DNA of 64,000 nucleotides from assembly GCA_038225855.1 (NCBI GenBank), contig JBBRQU010000010.1, positions 1 to 64,000 of the forward strand, given 5' to 3'. The stretch comes from CAHJXF01 sp038225855. Lineage in GTDB: Bacteria > Pseudomonadota > Gammaproteobacteria > Burkholderiales > Burkholderiaceae_D. A program made the translations under genes and the position numbers. The notes beneath the pieces were generated by a model. It was not told where the DNA came from. It saw nothing but the letters and a program-made list of their open reading frames with translations, and did not search any database. Below are positions 43,401-52,164 of this stretch, piece after piece (the stretch's first letter is position 1; every line of letters starts with the position of its first letter).

Positions 43401-44096
43401 ATGAAAGTGCAAGCGGTTCACGCGGTCCTTTTAGCAGCGTTTGTCGCAGGTGTTGCGGGCCGTGTGGAAGCGGGTTCAGTAGAGCTGCCGATACAGGTGG
43501 GGGGTGGCTATACGGTTCCTGCGACCAGTTTGAAAGAAGCACGATTTCGCTCGACGGTTCGACAACAATACGATTTCAGCTGCGGATCCGCCGCGCTTTC
43601 TACTTTGCTTACTCATCACTACGGCTATCCGGTGCCGGAGCAAGTTGTTTTTGAGGAAATGTTTCAGCTCGGCGATCGCGAAAAAATTCAGCAGGAAGGT
43701 TTTTCTTTATTGGATCTCAAGCTATTTCTTGAGAAGCATGGTTTTAGTGCGGACGGCTTCGAGGCCCCGCTCGATAAACTCGAAAGTGTCGGTATTCCCG
43801 CTATTGTGCTTCTCAAGGAAAATGGATATAGCCATTTTGTCGTAGTCAAGGGGACTCGCGAAGGACGTGTGCTGATAGGCGATCCCGCCGGTGGTACTCG
43901 CGTGATTACCCGCAAGCATTTTGAATCGATCTGGATGAATCAGATTCTCTTCGTCATCAGCAACAAGACTGAAATTGCCCGTTTCAACGCGGTTGCTGAT
44001 TGGAGCGCTGCTCCGCAGGCGCCTATCAGTAGTGGGGTGAACCGCGAGGGTCTGGCCGGCACTCTCTTGCTCAAGCACGGCCCTTCGGATTTTTGA
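43401..44096 (+). CDS. periplasmic C39 family cysteine peptidase, FapD-like
   Basis: This 231-residue protein has a signal peptide (about 1-25) and a stand-alone C39 peptidase domain. The oxyanion Gln56 and catalytic Cys61 are in QQYDFSCGSAAL, His145 is in GYSHFVVVKG and Asp161 in IGDPAGG. C39 enzymes cut after double glycine. Here there is no ABC transporter attached, so it would act in the periplasm on Sec-exported proteins, as proposed for FapD of the Pseudomonas amyloid operon. Two neighbours carry candidate GG sites. The next gene starts 11 bases downstream. Confidence 0.92.
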   Translation: MKVQAVHAVLLAAFVAGVAGRVEAGSVELPIQVGGGYTVPATSLKEARFRSTVRQQYDFSCGSAALSTLLTHHYGYPVPEQVVFEEMFQLGDREKIQQEGFSLLDLKLFLEKHGFSADGFEAPLDKLESVGIPAIVLLKENGYSHFVVVKGTREGRVLIGDPAGGTRVITRKHFESIWMNQILFVISNKTEIARFNAVADWSAAPQAPISSGVNREGLAGTLLLKHGPSDF

Positions 44097-44107
44097 TCAG
44101 CGTTCCC

Positions 44108-46795
44108 ATGAATCCCACCCCAAAGAATTTGGCTCTACTTATTTCACTGATAGGTCTGGGTGTGCCGTGGACCGCTGTTGCGTTTGGTGAAGAAACAACT
44201 GGCTTACCGTCATCTGCGCTAGGCGTTGATGCGAGGGAAGCGCTGGTTCGCAACGTGCTGGGCCTCCAGGAGACAGCGAATAAAAATCAAGCAACCAGCA
44301 CGGTTTCTCGCTTGTCGAAAACAGCGACAAAAACAAAATCGACAGTCGATATAACGAGCGCAAAGCGAGTTAAAAACGTCAAATGGGACCGAACGGCGCT
44401 CGGATTAGGCGCCAACGAGAATAGCGTCGAAGCGAGCCCGAGCGCCGGTCGCCAAACTGAGCAACGGGAAAGGGCGCAAACCGAACAGCTCGCAAAGATT
44501 CGGTTCATCCTGGGGCTTGAGACGCGAATCGATGTTGCAAGTGTCCATTTGCCCCAGCGAGTTAATCGCGCGGGCGACGCACTCTTGCATCCGGCGGTCG
44601 CCGTCGGCGCGGCGCCACGTCAGCCGAGCAAGCCCGAGGTCGCCTCAGCGAGTTCAGCATCGATTGCCGAGATCTCCATGGAACTACCACAATTGCTGGC
44701 ACCTATCCCAGAGGCGACTGGCGATACGATTGCCGAAGCGATATTCGGGCAAAGTCCAGTTCCCAAAACGCCAGAGCGTGATCGGGATGAACCGCCACCG
44801 ATGCTTGCGGATGGATCGGTTGGCTCCCGAAGGGAAGAAAGGCGCTTGCCTCTGTTGATGCTCGTACCCACGACGCCGTCAGATGAGGTGGCGCCGGCTC
44901 CCGAGCAGCCGTCGGCAGACGCCGGAGCAAACCGCAACCACCAAACCAACGCGATTGCGTTGGCCACCCCGTCAGAGTTGACTGCGGACTACCTTGACCC
45001 TCTGATGCCTCTTCTTCGCGCCATCAGGGCATTGGACACTCAACAGAGTGCTGCGTTTACGGAGCGCGACTCATCGACTGCAAGCACGTCGGCCGCGAGT
45101 GCGGCCGGGGAAGCTGCGAATGACGAATTAGCGGAATTGAGGGTCCCGGATAGTGCGAAGCAGGCACCGCATTCCGTCACGACGTCCCAGACAATTGCAA
45201 TTCTCGCCTCAGGGAAGGTTGAAGCGATCCCAATAGCTTTGCTTGCGAAGATCGAGTTGCCAAAAACTCCGGTGCTTATGTCGGGCGGCGAGTTCGTGTG
45301 GGCGATGTTGCCGGTGGTGGCTTTGGCGAAACCTTCTGAAGCCATCGACGTACAAATTGCCGCAAGCAAATCGACTTCTGATGGCGCGCTGAATTCTCCA
45401 AGCGAAGATGAGGCCGGCAAACCATTTCTTACTGCGGAAACATTAAGCGCCGCATTAGCAAGCAAACTTAAAGAATATAGATCCGCAATCCCTCAATCGA
45501 GCGGTGCGGCGAACCAAGAAGTCGACGAACAGACAGTTCGTCCCGATGGCGCACTTGCCACACCAAAGAACCAGAACGCAACCGAAACCGCGCCAAATGA
45601 AGCGTCGGTTGCGATCTTACAGAAGGGGATTAGTGCTACGTCTGCTCCAGCGGACATTTCGTCGCTGCCGCTCGTAAATCAGGGGACGCCGATTGGAGCG
45701 GGGCTTAATCCCGTAAGCACGGACTCGCGCGAAGGGTTTACGCTCAGGGAAGCCCTTTCCGCTTGGTTCGATATCTTCGACCCGAGAATGGTCGCCCCAA
45801 AAGTCGTCGCAGGTAGTCGACTCGCAGCTCGATCGGCCCTCTCCTCGCGATCCGCAATGCCAGCGATGTCGGACAGCAACTTGCTTCCGGCTCCCGATAG
45901 AAAGACATCGTTTATTGCGCCGCCCGGTCTTATGCAAGAGCAAATCTTGCCGAACCTTGATATTGATGTGGCAAGACCGGTTGCAGCGCGTTTGAACATC
46001 GCATCCATTGAGTCGCCCGATACTTTACAAAAAAGCAACAAGCGTGCGGATCCCCTTATGCCCGCAGCGACTTCAGGCAAGTCAAGAAAGCAAACAGCGG
46101 CCAAGGTACCTGAGGAAAGCACTATCGAAAAAGTTATGGCAAGACACGCGCTTGCTGCATCAACACGGGCCGTTTCTCAGGAAGCCACGAATAAACCGCA
46201 GGTTTCCATGGCGACCGCCGCCCCATCCTCGGCCCGGGCATACGCGCAGATCGAGAGTAGTGTCCAGGATAAAGTTCACCCCGACCTGCCGCGCGAAACG
46301 CAACGGCCGCCGAGCAACGATTTGGAATTGGCGTCCGCTATTCAGGCACCGGATGAACCTCGCGCGAATCCGCTGCAAGGTGAATTGGTCGCTCTGAGCG
46401 ACTCGAAGCTTGATCAAATGCGTGGCGGTTTCGAAACCGACTCGGGTTTGAAAATTTCATTCGGAATCGAGCGCGCGGTCTACATCAACGGGAGCCTCGT
46501 AACTACGACAAGCCTGAATGTTTCGGATTTGAGCAAGCTTTCGGCCGGGCAGGCCCAAGCCGCCGGGTTGGGCAATGCGAGTCTCGGATTAATTCAAAAC
46601 GGGCCGAGCAACACCTTCGCACCCGGACAAATCGCAGCATCAAGCGTTGCAACGGTCATTCAAAACACGTTGAACGACCAGAGAATCCAAGGCATCACGC
46701 TCATTAACGCAACGGTCAATAGTCTCGATTTGATCAAACACGCAAATGTGCAGTCGTCGATTCAGAATGCACTTACGGATTCGCTTCGCAGATAA
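44108..46795 (+). CDS. large exported protein with internal double-glycine site near the C-terminus
   Basis: This 895-residue protein has a signal peptide (MNPTPKNLALLISLIGLGVPWTAVAFG), then about 740 residues of Ala/Ser/Pro/Glu-rich, poorly conserved-looking sequence. At 762-774 a bacteriocin-like leader end, LSDSKLDQMRGG, precedes a 121-residue ordered tail (FETDSGLKISFGIERAVYINGSLVTTTSLN...SLGLIQNGPSNTF...IQGITLINATVNSLDL). A C39 peptidase encoded just upstream could free this tail. RNVLGLQE (48-55) and RFILGLET (132-139) echo RRALGLET in the barrel protein's coiled coil. The start at ATG 44108 is preferred over a TTG at 44093. No function is known. Confidence 0.8.
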   Translation: MNPTPKNLALLISLIGLGVPWTAVAFGEETTGLPSSALGVDAREALVRNVLGLQETANKNQATSTVSRLSKTATKTKSTVDITSAKRVKNVKWDRTALGLGANENSVEASPSAGRQTEQRERAQTEQLAKIRFILGLETRIDVASVHLPQRVNRAGDALLHPAVAVGAAPRQPSKPEVASASSASIAEISMELPQLLAPIPEATGDTIAEAIFGQSPVPKTPERDRDEPPPMLADGSVGSRREERRLPLLMLVPTTPSDEVAPAPEQPSADAGANRNHQTNAIALATPSELTADYLDPLMPLLRAIRALDTQQSAAFTERDSSTASTSAASAAGEAANDELAELRVPDSAKQAPHSVTTSQTIAILASGKVEAIPIALLAKIELPKTPVLMSGGEFVWAMLPVVALAKPSEAIDVQIAASKSTSDGALNSPSEDEAGKPFLTAETLSAALASKLKEYRSAIPQSSGAANQEVDEQTVRPDGALATPKNQNATETAPNEASVAILQKGISATSAPADISSLPLVNQGTPIGAGLNPVSTDSREGFTLREALSAWFDIFDPRMVAPKVVAGSRLAARSALSSRSAMPAMSDSNLLPAPDRKTSFIAPPGLMQEQILPNLDIDVARPVAARLNIASIESPDTLQKSNKRADPLMPAATSGKSRKQTAAKVPEESTIEKVMARHALAASTRAVSQEATNKPQVSMATAAPSSARAYAQIESSVQDKVHPDLPRETQRPPSNDLELASAIQAPDEPRANPLQGELVALSDSKLDQMRGGFETDSGLKISFGIERAVYINGSLVTTTSLNVSDLSKLSAGQAQAAGLGNASLGLIQNGPSNTFAPGQIAASSVATVIQNTLNDQRIQGITLINATVNSLDLIKHANVQSSIQNALTDSLRR

Positions 46796-46980
46796 TCGGT
46801 TAATGCGTAGTTGCATTCAGTGGTGAGCCGCCTCGCGCACAGTTACCTCGAGACCATTGCACCTCACAACACGGTTGCAAACCATTATCGGTTCCAGCAA
46901 GCGAGCGCCGGAATACACGACACAAACCGTGGCCACTCGGTGCGCCCGAATGTACTGCCACTATGGATTGGTGGATGATT

Positions 46981-47001
46981 GGGGCCGGGACAAACGGCCC
47001 C
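46981..47001. terminator. hairpin between convergent genes
   Basis: GGGGCCG and CGGCCCC form a 7-bp stem with a 7-base loop in the 229-base gap between the large exported protein gene and the barrel gene, 24 bases past the barrel stop. No T-run follows on either strand, so it is only a weak candidate. The rest of this gap shows nothing. Confidence 0.35.
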
Positions 47002-47024
47002 TGCACCCCACGCAATGCCGCCGC

Positions 47025-48359
47025 TCAAAAAGACATCGGCATCCTGAGCGTCAACGTGAGGTCCGGCGTATCCCGGGTCAACCCGGCGCCAAGCGACAAG
47101 CTGAGCGTCCGCTGATTGCTCAATCTCAACGAGTAGCCGAGAAGCAATGTTCCGAGTTGTACGCGTACCGAGTCCGGTGCAACGTGTCCATTCAGCTTCG
47201 TCTTGCCGACGGAGGCATGGTCGTAACCGATACTGAAAGAGGACCTCTCATTGAGGGCCAAGCCCATACCGAAATTGAACCCGAAAATGCCACCCGGCGA
47301 GACGCTGCCAAGGTTCTCGGGACCAGTGTCCGTTCGACGCACAACGCTACCGCGCCTGAAGCTGTGCAAATAGCTGACCGTTCCGAAGAACACCGCAGGA
47401 TCGGACGGGTATAAAACGGTAAGGGCCGGCTGCAACCCATAAAACCCTGAACCAGTCGGCAAACTGGTTTGCACACCGTCGTTGCGGAAGCCAAGAACCG
47501 CCCTGGACGTTTCGACTTCAAACGGATCCTTGCCGGTTCGGGACTTGAAGCGAAGGCTGCCGATGTAATACGGATTGTCCGCGCCACCATCATTGAATTG
47601 ATAGCGCGCCGTCGCTTCGACGTCGCCAATACCATGACCGGAGGAGTCGAAAACAGTCGTGTTGGCCGCCGCCCCCTGAAGAAACTCCCGCCCTACCCCG
47701 GTATCGGAACGATAGACATACGGTACTCGCGCTTCCAACTCCAGGCGATTCGTTATGCCATAGCGCGTCGTAAGCGTGCCGATGAACGTGTTTCGTTTGA
47801 CCTCGCGAACGTCGATGAGTCCGATGAGAATCGCCGGAATAATCGTATAGCCGACCAACGCGACACGATTACTTGACGAATAAGAATATTGCAAAGACGG
47901 CTCAAGCCCGAACTTGCCTTTCGGGGTCAACACGCCCGTCTGTTCGAAGATCTGAGCAACAGCCGTCGCACGATTCTCCTGTGTCGGCGCTTGGCCAACG
48001 GGCTGTGGAGGATTTGCCTGCGCCAATTGATCTGGCGGATTCGGGTTAGTGCCGGTATTTGCAGCCGCGGGCGTGGTGTTCACGCTGCTGCCTATACCTC
48101 CGCCGCGTTTTCTTGCGAGCGTTTCAAGCCCCAAGGCCCGACGCACGTCATTGAGACTCGCTTCTTCTTCGGCGATCGACCGTTTGAGCGCTTCCATGCG
48201 GAGCGTCTGCTCTGCGATTTTCTGCTTAAGCGCTTCTAGCCGCGTTTGGGCTTCATCCAACGACTCGGCTGCGATCGCGGAATGCATCGCACTGAAGACA
48301 AAAACCACGGAAACACCCAGAGGCGCTAAACGTCGCAACTGCTTGTGTTCTTGTTTCAT
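47025..48359 (-). CDS. outer-membrane beta-barrel with N-terminal coiled coil, FapF-like
   Basis: This 444-residue protein has a signal peptide (about 1-31, ending SAIAAES) and a heptad-rich coiled coil (about 34-85: LDEAQTRLEALKQKIAEQTLRMEALKRSIAEEE). A Pro/Asn/Gln-rich linker (86-128) and a barrel of alternating strands (about 145-444) follow, ending in LTLRMPMSF with terminal Phe. FapF, the Pseudomonas amyloid exporter, has the same order of parts: a helical plug or coiled coil, then a 12-strand barrel. It is convergent with the secreted-protein genes. Start is the ATG at 48359; the TTG just before it is unlikely. Similarity to phenol-pathway transporter barrels is also possible. Confidence 0.82.
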   Translation of the reverse strand: MKQEHKQLRRLAPLGVSVVFVFSAMHSAIAAESLDEAQTRLEALKQKIAEQTLRMEALKRSIAEEEASLNDVRRALGLETLARKRGGGIGSSVNTTPAAANTGTNPNPPDQLAQANPPQPVGQAPTQENRATAVAQIFEQTGVLTPKGKFGLEPSLQYSYSSSNRVALVGYTIIPAILIGLIDVREVKRNTFIGTLTTRYGITNRLELEARVPYVYRSDTGVGREFLQGAAANTTVFDSSGHGIGDVEATARYQFNDGGADNPYYIGSLRFKSRTGKDPFEVETSRAVLGFRNDGVQTSLPTGSGFYGLQPALTVLYPSDPAVFFGTVSYLHSFRRGSVVRRTDTGPENLGSVSPGGIFGFNFGMGLALNERSSFSIGYDHASVGKTKLNGHVAPDSVRVQLGTLLLGYSLRLSNQRTLSLSLGAGLTRDTPDLTLTLRMPMSF

Positions 48360-48608
48360 CAATGTTTATCCCTGCGGATTCATGCCGAGTCAGGCATTAG
48401 CAACGCCATCGGCAAATTTCTACAACCCTCCTTTAACACAGGATTGAGAAGTCGATTTTGCGATAACACCAATAAATCGGCAAGGGCAAACTGCATCTCC
48501 ATAAATCTTCCGCACCGATACAACAGTGGGCCAAGTCGATCGGCTCAGTCGATATCGCACAGGAAGCAAAGACGATTTGAAATGAGCCATCACCCGGCGT
48601 CTGACCCA

Positions 48609-49685
48609 CTATTGGCCTTGGCACAGTCCCAAAATTCGTTCGCTTTGAGAACAAGTGGCGGGCGAAGCCGGAGCCTGCACCCGCGCAGGGGCTGCCGGCT
48701 TGGGCCTGGATGCGATACACGTGCGCAGCACACGCTCGATAGGTTGGTAATAGAGCCAGCCAGCACCGAGCTCCGGCACGCTCAATTCAACGTCGCGCCA
48801 CTTCGGATGCCCCTCGGTCTGCAGTACCGCAAAGTTCTGGCATAAAGAGCGAGCAAATCCCGTCATATGATCGGTCGTTAGCTTGTACGTATAGTCGTAC
48901 GTAACCAGCAACGCCTTGATCGCCATCCCCGGGACATCCTGATCCAACCAATTCGGATAGCTGGCCGAGCGGATGGTTGCGGGAAAGTAAGTTTGCAACG
49001 CGGCTTTCGTCGCCGCGTTGTTCGGATCGACCTTGAGCAGCCTGACGAGCTGCTTGGCTTCGGGCTTCATGTCCGCCAGCAGTTTCGCGGGTTGCCCGGC
49101 GACGATGACGACGACGTCGAGGCTCTTGTCGGTCGTGAGCTTCACGAGTCCTTCCTCATTACTGAGAAAGCTCGCGTTTCCCTCGGGAATCGGTTGACCG
49201 AACATCAGACGATAAATCGTTGTGGCACTCAATGCGGTGCCACTTTGCAACCTGTCCACGTTCATTTTCTTGTCTTTTATTTCGTGCACATATTGAAGCG
49301 GAGAATCCGCTCGAACGATGAAATAGATCTCCTCGTTATACAAAGGCATGATCACGCGCAACGGTCGAATCAGCCGGCCAGCTTCACCATTGCCTGCGGC
49401 TGCGTAATCAAGGAATGCCTGATAAACGTCGGATTGCACAATGGCCAGTTTGACGTTCGTCTCGTAACGCAACCGATTCAGGTTATCCGCCGAGCCCTTC
49501 GATGGAAGAACTTCGAGCGCAATATCTGCATCCGGTGCAACGAACTTGGCGAGATCTCGTCCTATTTGTATATAGGTCCCACGTTCGGACGCAGTCACGA
49601 TCTTGTACTCGACCGCGGCGCGTGCCGACAAGCTCGCCAATGACGCAAATATGGAGCAGAGCACCACCACGAAAATTTTGTACAT
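48609..49685 (-). CDS. TAXI-family solute-binding protein, orphan
   Basis: This protein of about 358 residues has a signal peptide ending SARAAVEY and a TAXI-type TRAP binding domain (KIVTASERGTYIQIGRDLAKFV, EVLPSKGSADNLNRLRYETNVKLAIVQSDVYQAFL). Most TAXI proteins hand a substrate to a membrane permease, but none is encoded nearby. The last 35 residues are Pro/Ala-rich with two cysteines (PATCSQSERILGLCQGQ). Three consecutive ATG codons begin it; the third, 6 bases after GAGGG, is best spaced. It lies 249 bases upstream of the barrel gene on the same strand and may belong to the same system. Confidence 0.85.
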   Translation of the reverse strand: MYKIFVVVLCSIFASLASLSARAAVEYKIVTASERGTYIQIGRDLAKFVAPDADIALEVLPSKGSADNLNRLRYETNVKLAIVQSDVYQAFLDYAAAGNGEAGRLIRPLRVIMPLYNEEIYFIVRADSPLQYVHEIKDKKMNVDRLQSGTALSATTIYRLMFGQPIPEGNASFLSNEEGLVKLTTDKSLDVVVIVAGQPAKLLADMKPEAKQLVRLLKVDPNNAATKAALQTYFPATIRSASYPNWLDQDVPGMAIKALLVTYDYTYKLTTDHMTGFARSLCQNFAVLQTEGHPKWRDVELSVPELGAGWLYYQPIERVLRTCIASRPKPAAPARVQAPASPATCSQSERILGLCQGQ

Positions 49686-49726
49686 CATCATCCCTCATCC
49701 CTGATTTAACGACTTCCACGACATCG

Positions 49727-51142
49727 TCAGTATCCGCCGGATGCAAAATTTTCGAACTTAGTGTATTCGCCTATAAAAGTGAGCCTCACCGTGCCGATCG
49801 GTCCGTTGCGCTGCTTGCCGATGATGATTTCGGCGGTGCCTTTCTCCTGCGAATCGGGGTTGTAGACCTCGTCGCGATAGATGAACAGGATCAGGTCGGC
49901 GTCCTGCTCAATCGCACCCGACTCGCGCAGATCGCTCATCACCGGGCGCTTGTTGGGGCGCTGCTCGAGACTGCGGTTGAGCTGCGAGAGCGCGATGACG
50001 GGGCACTGCAGCTCCTTGGCCAGCGCCTTCAACGACCGCGAGATTTCCGAAATCTCGGTCGCGCGATTTTCTCCGGTCGAGCTAGCCGACATCAACTGCA
50101 GGTAGTCGACGATGATCAAGCCGAGCTTGCCGCATTGACGTGCGAGCCGGCGTGCGCGTCCGCGCAACTCGACCGACGTGAGCGCAGGCGTTTCGTCGAT
50201 CGACAACTGGGCGTCCTGCATCTTCTGGATCGCGTGCGTCAGCCGCGGCCAATCGTCATCGGAGAGGCGCCCGGTACGAACCTTGTGCTGGTCGAGCCGA
50301 CCGACCGAACCCAGCATGCGCATCGCCAACTGCGTTCCCGCCATTTCCATCGAGAACACCGCAACCGGCAGTCCCTGATCGATCGCCACATGCTCGGCGA
50401 TGTTGAGGGCGAGAGCGGTCTTGCCCATCGATGGACGACCCGCGATGATAACCAGGTCGCCCGCCTGAAGTCCCGACGTCTTCGAGTCGAGATCGGTGAA
50501 GCCCGTGGGGACGCCGGTGATATCGCTCGGGTTGTCGCGGTGGTAGAGCTCGTCGATGCGTTCGACCACTTTGGTCAACAGCGGCTGGATGTCGACGAAG
50601 CCTTGCGTGCCGCGCGCTCCTTCCTCGGCGATCGCGAATACCTTGGCCTCGGCCTCGTCGAGAAGCTGCGCGACATCGCGACCGTTGGGGTTGAGCGCGG
50701 CTTCGGAGATTTCGTCGCTGACCGAAACGAGCTTGCGCATCACGGCGCGGCCTCGCACGATTTCCGCATAGCGCCGGATGTTGGCCGCCGACGGCGTGTT
50801 CTGCGCGAGCGCGTTCAGATACACGAGGCCGCCGACTTCGTCGGCCCGGGCCGATGACGAAAGCGACTCGAACACCGTGATCACATCGGCCGGACGCGCC
50901 TGATCGATCAGGCGCGCGATGTGCTGGAAGATCAGTCGATGGTCGTAGCGATAGAAGTCTTCGCCGTGCAGGTAATCGGAGATCTTGTCCCACGCGGCGT
51001 TGTCGAGCAGCAAGCCGCCCAACACCGATTGCTCGGCCTCGATCGAATGCGGCGGAACACGCAGCGATTCGATCTGGCGATCGTGAACTTCACTCGCTCG
51101 GTCGGGCAGGCGATCGAGCCGCAGGGGGATCGGTGTGTTCAT
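49727..51142 (-). CDS. dnaB: replicative DNA helicase
   Basis: This 471-residue hexameric helicase unwinds DNA at the replication fork. The N-terminal domain starts VPPHSIEAEQSVLGGLLLDN. The RecA-like domain has Walker A AGRPSMGKTALALN, the motif IVDYLQLM, and ALSQLNRSLEQR, RPVMSDLRESGAIEQDADLILF and RNGPIGTVRLTF. No intein is present and the length is normal. It lies downstream of the rpsF operon but is separated from rplI by a terminator, so it has its own promoter in the 51143-51280 gap. Confidence 0.97.
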   Translation of the reverse strand: MNTPIPLRLDRLPDRASEVHDRQIESLRVPPHSIEAEQSVLGGLLLDNAAWDKISDYLHGEDFYRYDHRLIFQHIARLIDQARPADVITVFESLSSSARADEVGGLVYLNALAQNTPSAANIRRYAEIVRGRAVMRKLVSVSDEISEAALNPNGRDVAQLLDEAEAKVFAIAEEGARGTQGFVDIQPLLTKVVERIDELYHRDNPSDITGVPTGFTDLDSKTSGLQAGDLVIIAGRPSMGKTALALNIAEHVAIDQGLPVAVFSMEMAGTQLAMRMLGSVGRLDQHKVRTGRLSDDDWPRLTHAIQKMQDAQLSIDETPALTSVELRGRARRLARQCGKLGLIIVDYLQLMSASSTGENRATEISEISRSLKALAKELQCPVIALSQLNRSLEQRPNKRPVMSDLRESGAIEQDADLILFIYRDEVYNPDSQEKGTAEIIIGKQRNGPIGTVRLTFIGEYTKFENFASGGY

Positions 51143-51279
51143 CGAATCGAGGGAGCGCGCATCGGGCCGTTTGCGTCAGGAATATGGCGATTCACTATAG
51201 TTCAACGGGCGGGCGCAGGCTGTGGGCAAAGCTGTGGAAATACCTGTGTGTCTTCGGTGCAATCGAGTTCAATAACTCC

Positions 51280-51310
51280 AAACAAAAGGCCGGGCAAGCC
51301 CGGCCTTCGT
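51280..51310 (-). terminator. Rho-independent terminator of the rpsF-rplI operon
   Basis: AAGGCCGGGC (51286-51295) and GCCCGGCCTT (51298-51307) form a 10-bp perfect stem. Read on the minus strand it is followed by TTTTGTTTGG, about 60 bases past the rplI stop. No other feature is visible in the gap up to dnaB. Confidence 0.9.
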
Positions 51311-51368
51311 TCAAATGGATGATGCCGCGCTCAGCGATTCGCCGTCGGCAGCGCAGTCAGCATGTCGT

Positions 51369-51821
51369 TCATGCGTGTTCGCCGAGAACCGACACCGTGA
51401 TGTCGCTCAGCACATCGGTATGCAGCGCGATCGATATCGGATGATCGCCGACGGTCTTCAGCGGTCCGTTGGGCAGTCGGACTTGCGCCTTCTCGATCTT
51501 GAAACCCTGCTTGCTTAATGCTTCGGCGATGTCGAAGTTGGTGACCGAACCGAACAGGCGCCCATCGACGCCTGCCTTCGCGGGAATCTGCAGCGTCAGT
51601 CCCGACAGCTTTTCGCCGACGCCTTGTGCCGCAGCGAGCTTGTCGGCCGCCCCCTTTTCGAGGTCTGCGCGCTTGCCTGCGAACTCGGCGATGTTGGCCT
51701 CGGTCGCGCGCCGCGCCATCCGTTGAGGGATGAGGAAGTTGCGCGCGAAGCCATCCTTCACGCGCACCACGTCACCCAGGTTGCCCAGATTGTTGACCTT
51801 CTCGAGGAGGATGATTTGCAT
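51369..51821 (-). CDS. rplI: 50S ribosomal protein L9
   Basis: This 150-residue protein begins MQIILLEKVNNLGNLGDVVRVKDGFARNFLIP, the L9 signature that binds 23S rRNA. The C-terminal domain (AGVDGRLFGSVTNFDIAEAL) lies after the long connecting helix. Length is the family norm. It is the last gene of the rpsF-priB-rpsR-rplI operon and is followed by a terminator. The ATG with upstream AGAGAGACTTC is the only sensible start. Confidence 0.97.
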   Translation of the reverse strand: MQIILLEKVNNLGNLGDVVRVKDGFARNFLIPQRMARRATEANIAEFAGKRADLEKGAADKLAAAQGVGEKLSGLTLQIPAKAGVDGRLFGSVTNFDIAEALSKQGFKIEKAQVRLPNGPLKTVGDHPISIALHTDVLSDITVSVLGEHA

Positions 51822-51841
51822 TGAAGTCTCTCTTGTCCGGA

Positions 51842-52135
51842 TCAGCTGTGCAGATCGGTATACGGCAACAGCGCAAGGAAACGCGCGCGCTTGATCGCGC
51901 CGTCGAGTTGGCGCTGGTAGTGCGCCTTGGTGCCGGTCAGGCGAGCCGGCATGATCTTGCCGTTCTCCTGGATGAAATCTTTCAGCAGCTCGACATCCTT
52001 GTAGTCGATCTGGTCGACCTTGGCGGCCGTGAAGCGGCAGAAACGCTTGCGCTTGAACAGCGGATTCTGCTGTTGGCGTTTCTTGAGATCCTTGCCTTTC
52101 CCTTTTCCTTTGCCGAAGCGTCGTGGTGAGGGCAT
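51842..52135 (-). CDS. rpsR: 30S ribosomal protein S18
   Basis: This 97-residue protein has the S18 core NPLFKRKRFCRFTAAKVDQIDYKDVELLKDFIQENGKIMPARLTGTKAHYQRQLDGAIKRARFLALLPYTD. A Gly/Lys-rich N-terminal extension (MPSPRRFGKGKGKGKDLKKRQQQ) precedes it. S18 pairs with S6 on the 30S platform. It lies 20 bases before rplI and 29 bases after priB. Confidence 0.97.
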   Translation of the reverse strand: MPSPRRFGKGKGKGKDLKKRQQQNPLFKRKRFCRFTAAKVDQIDYKDVELLKDFIQENGKIMPARLTGTKAHYQRQLDGAIKRARFLALLPYTDLHS

Positions 52136-52164
52136 GTCTATCCTTCCGGGTCAATTGTTATTGA

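Noticed and set aside
43401..46795. Classical bacteriocin cluster based on double-glycine sites and C39 peptidase
   Set aside because: There is no ABC exporter with fused C39 domain, no immunity gene, and both candidate substrates carry Sec signal peptides and GG sites far from the N-terminus.
48360..48608. Sigma-54 promoter for the barrel gene on the minus strand
   Set aside because: The closest match, TGGAGATGCAGTTTGC, has GG and GC 11 bases apart instead of 10, so it should not be functional.
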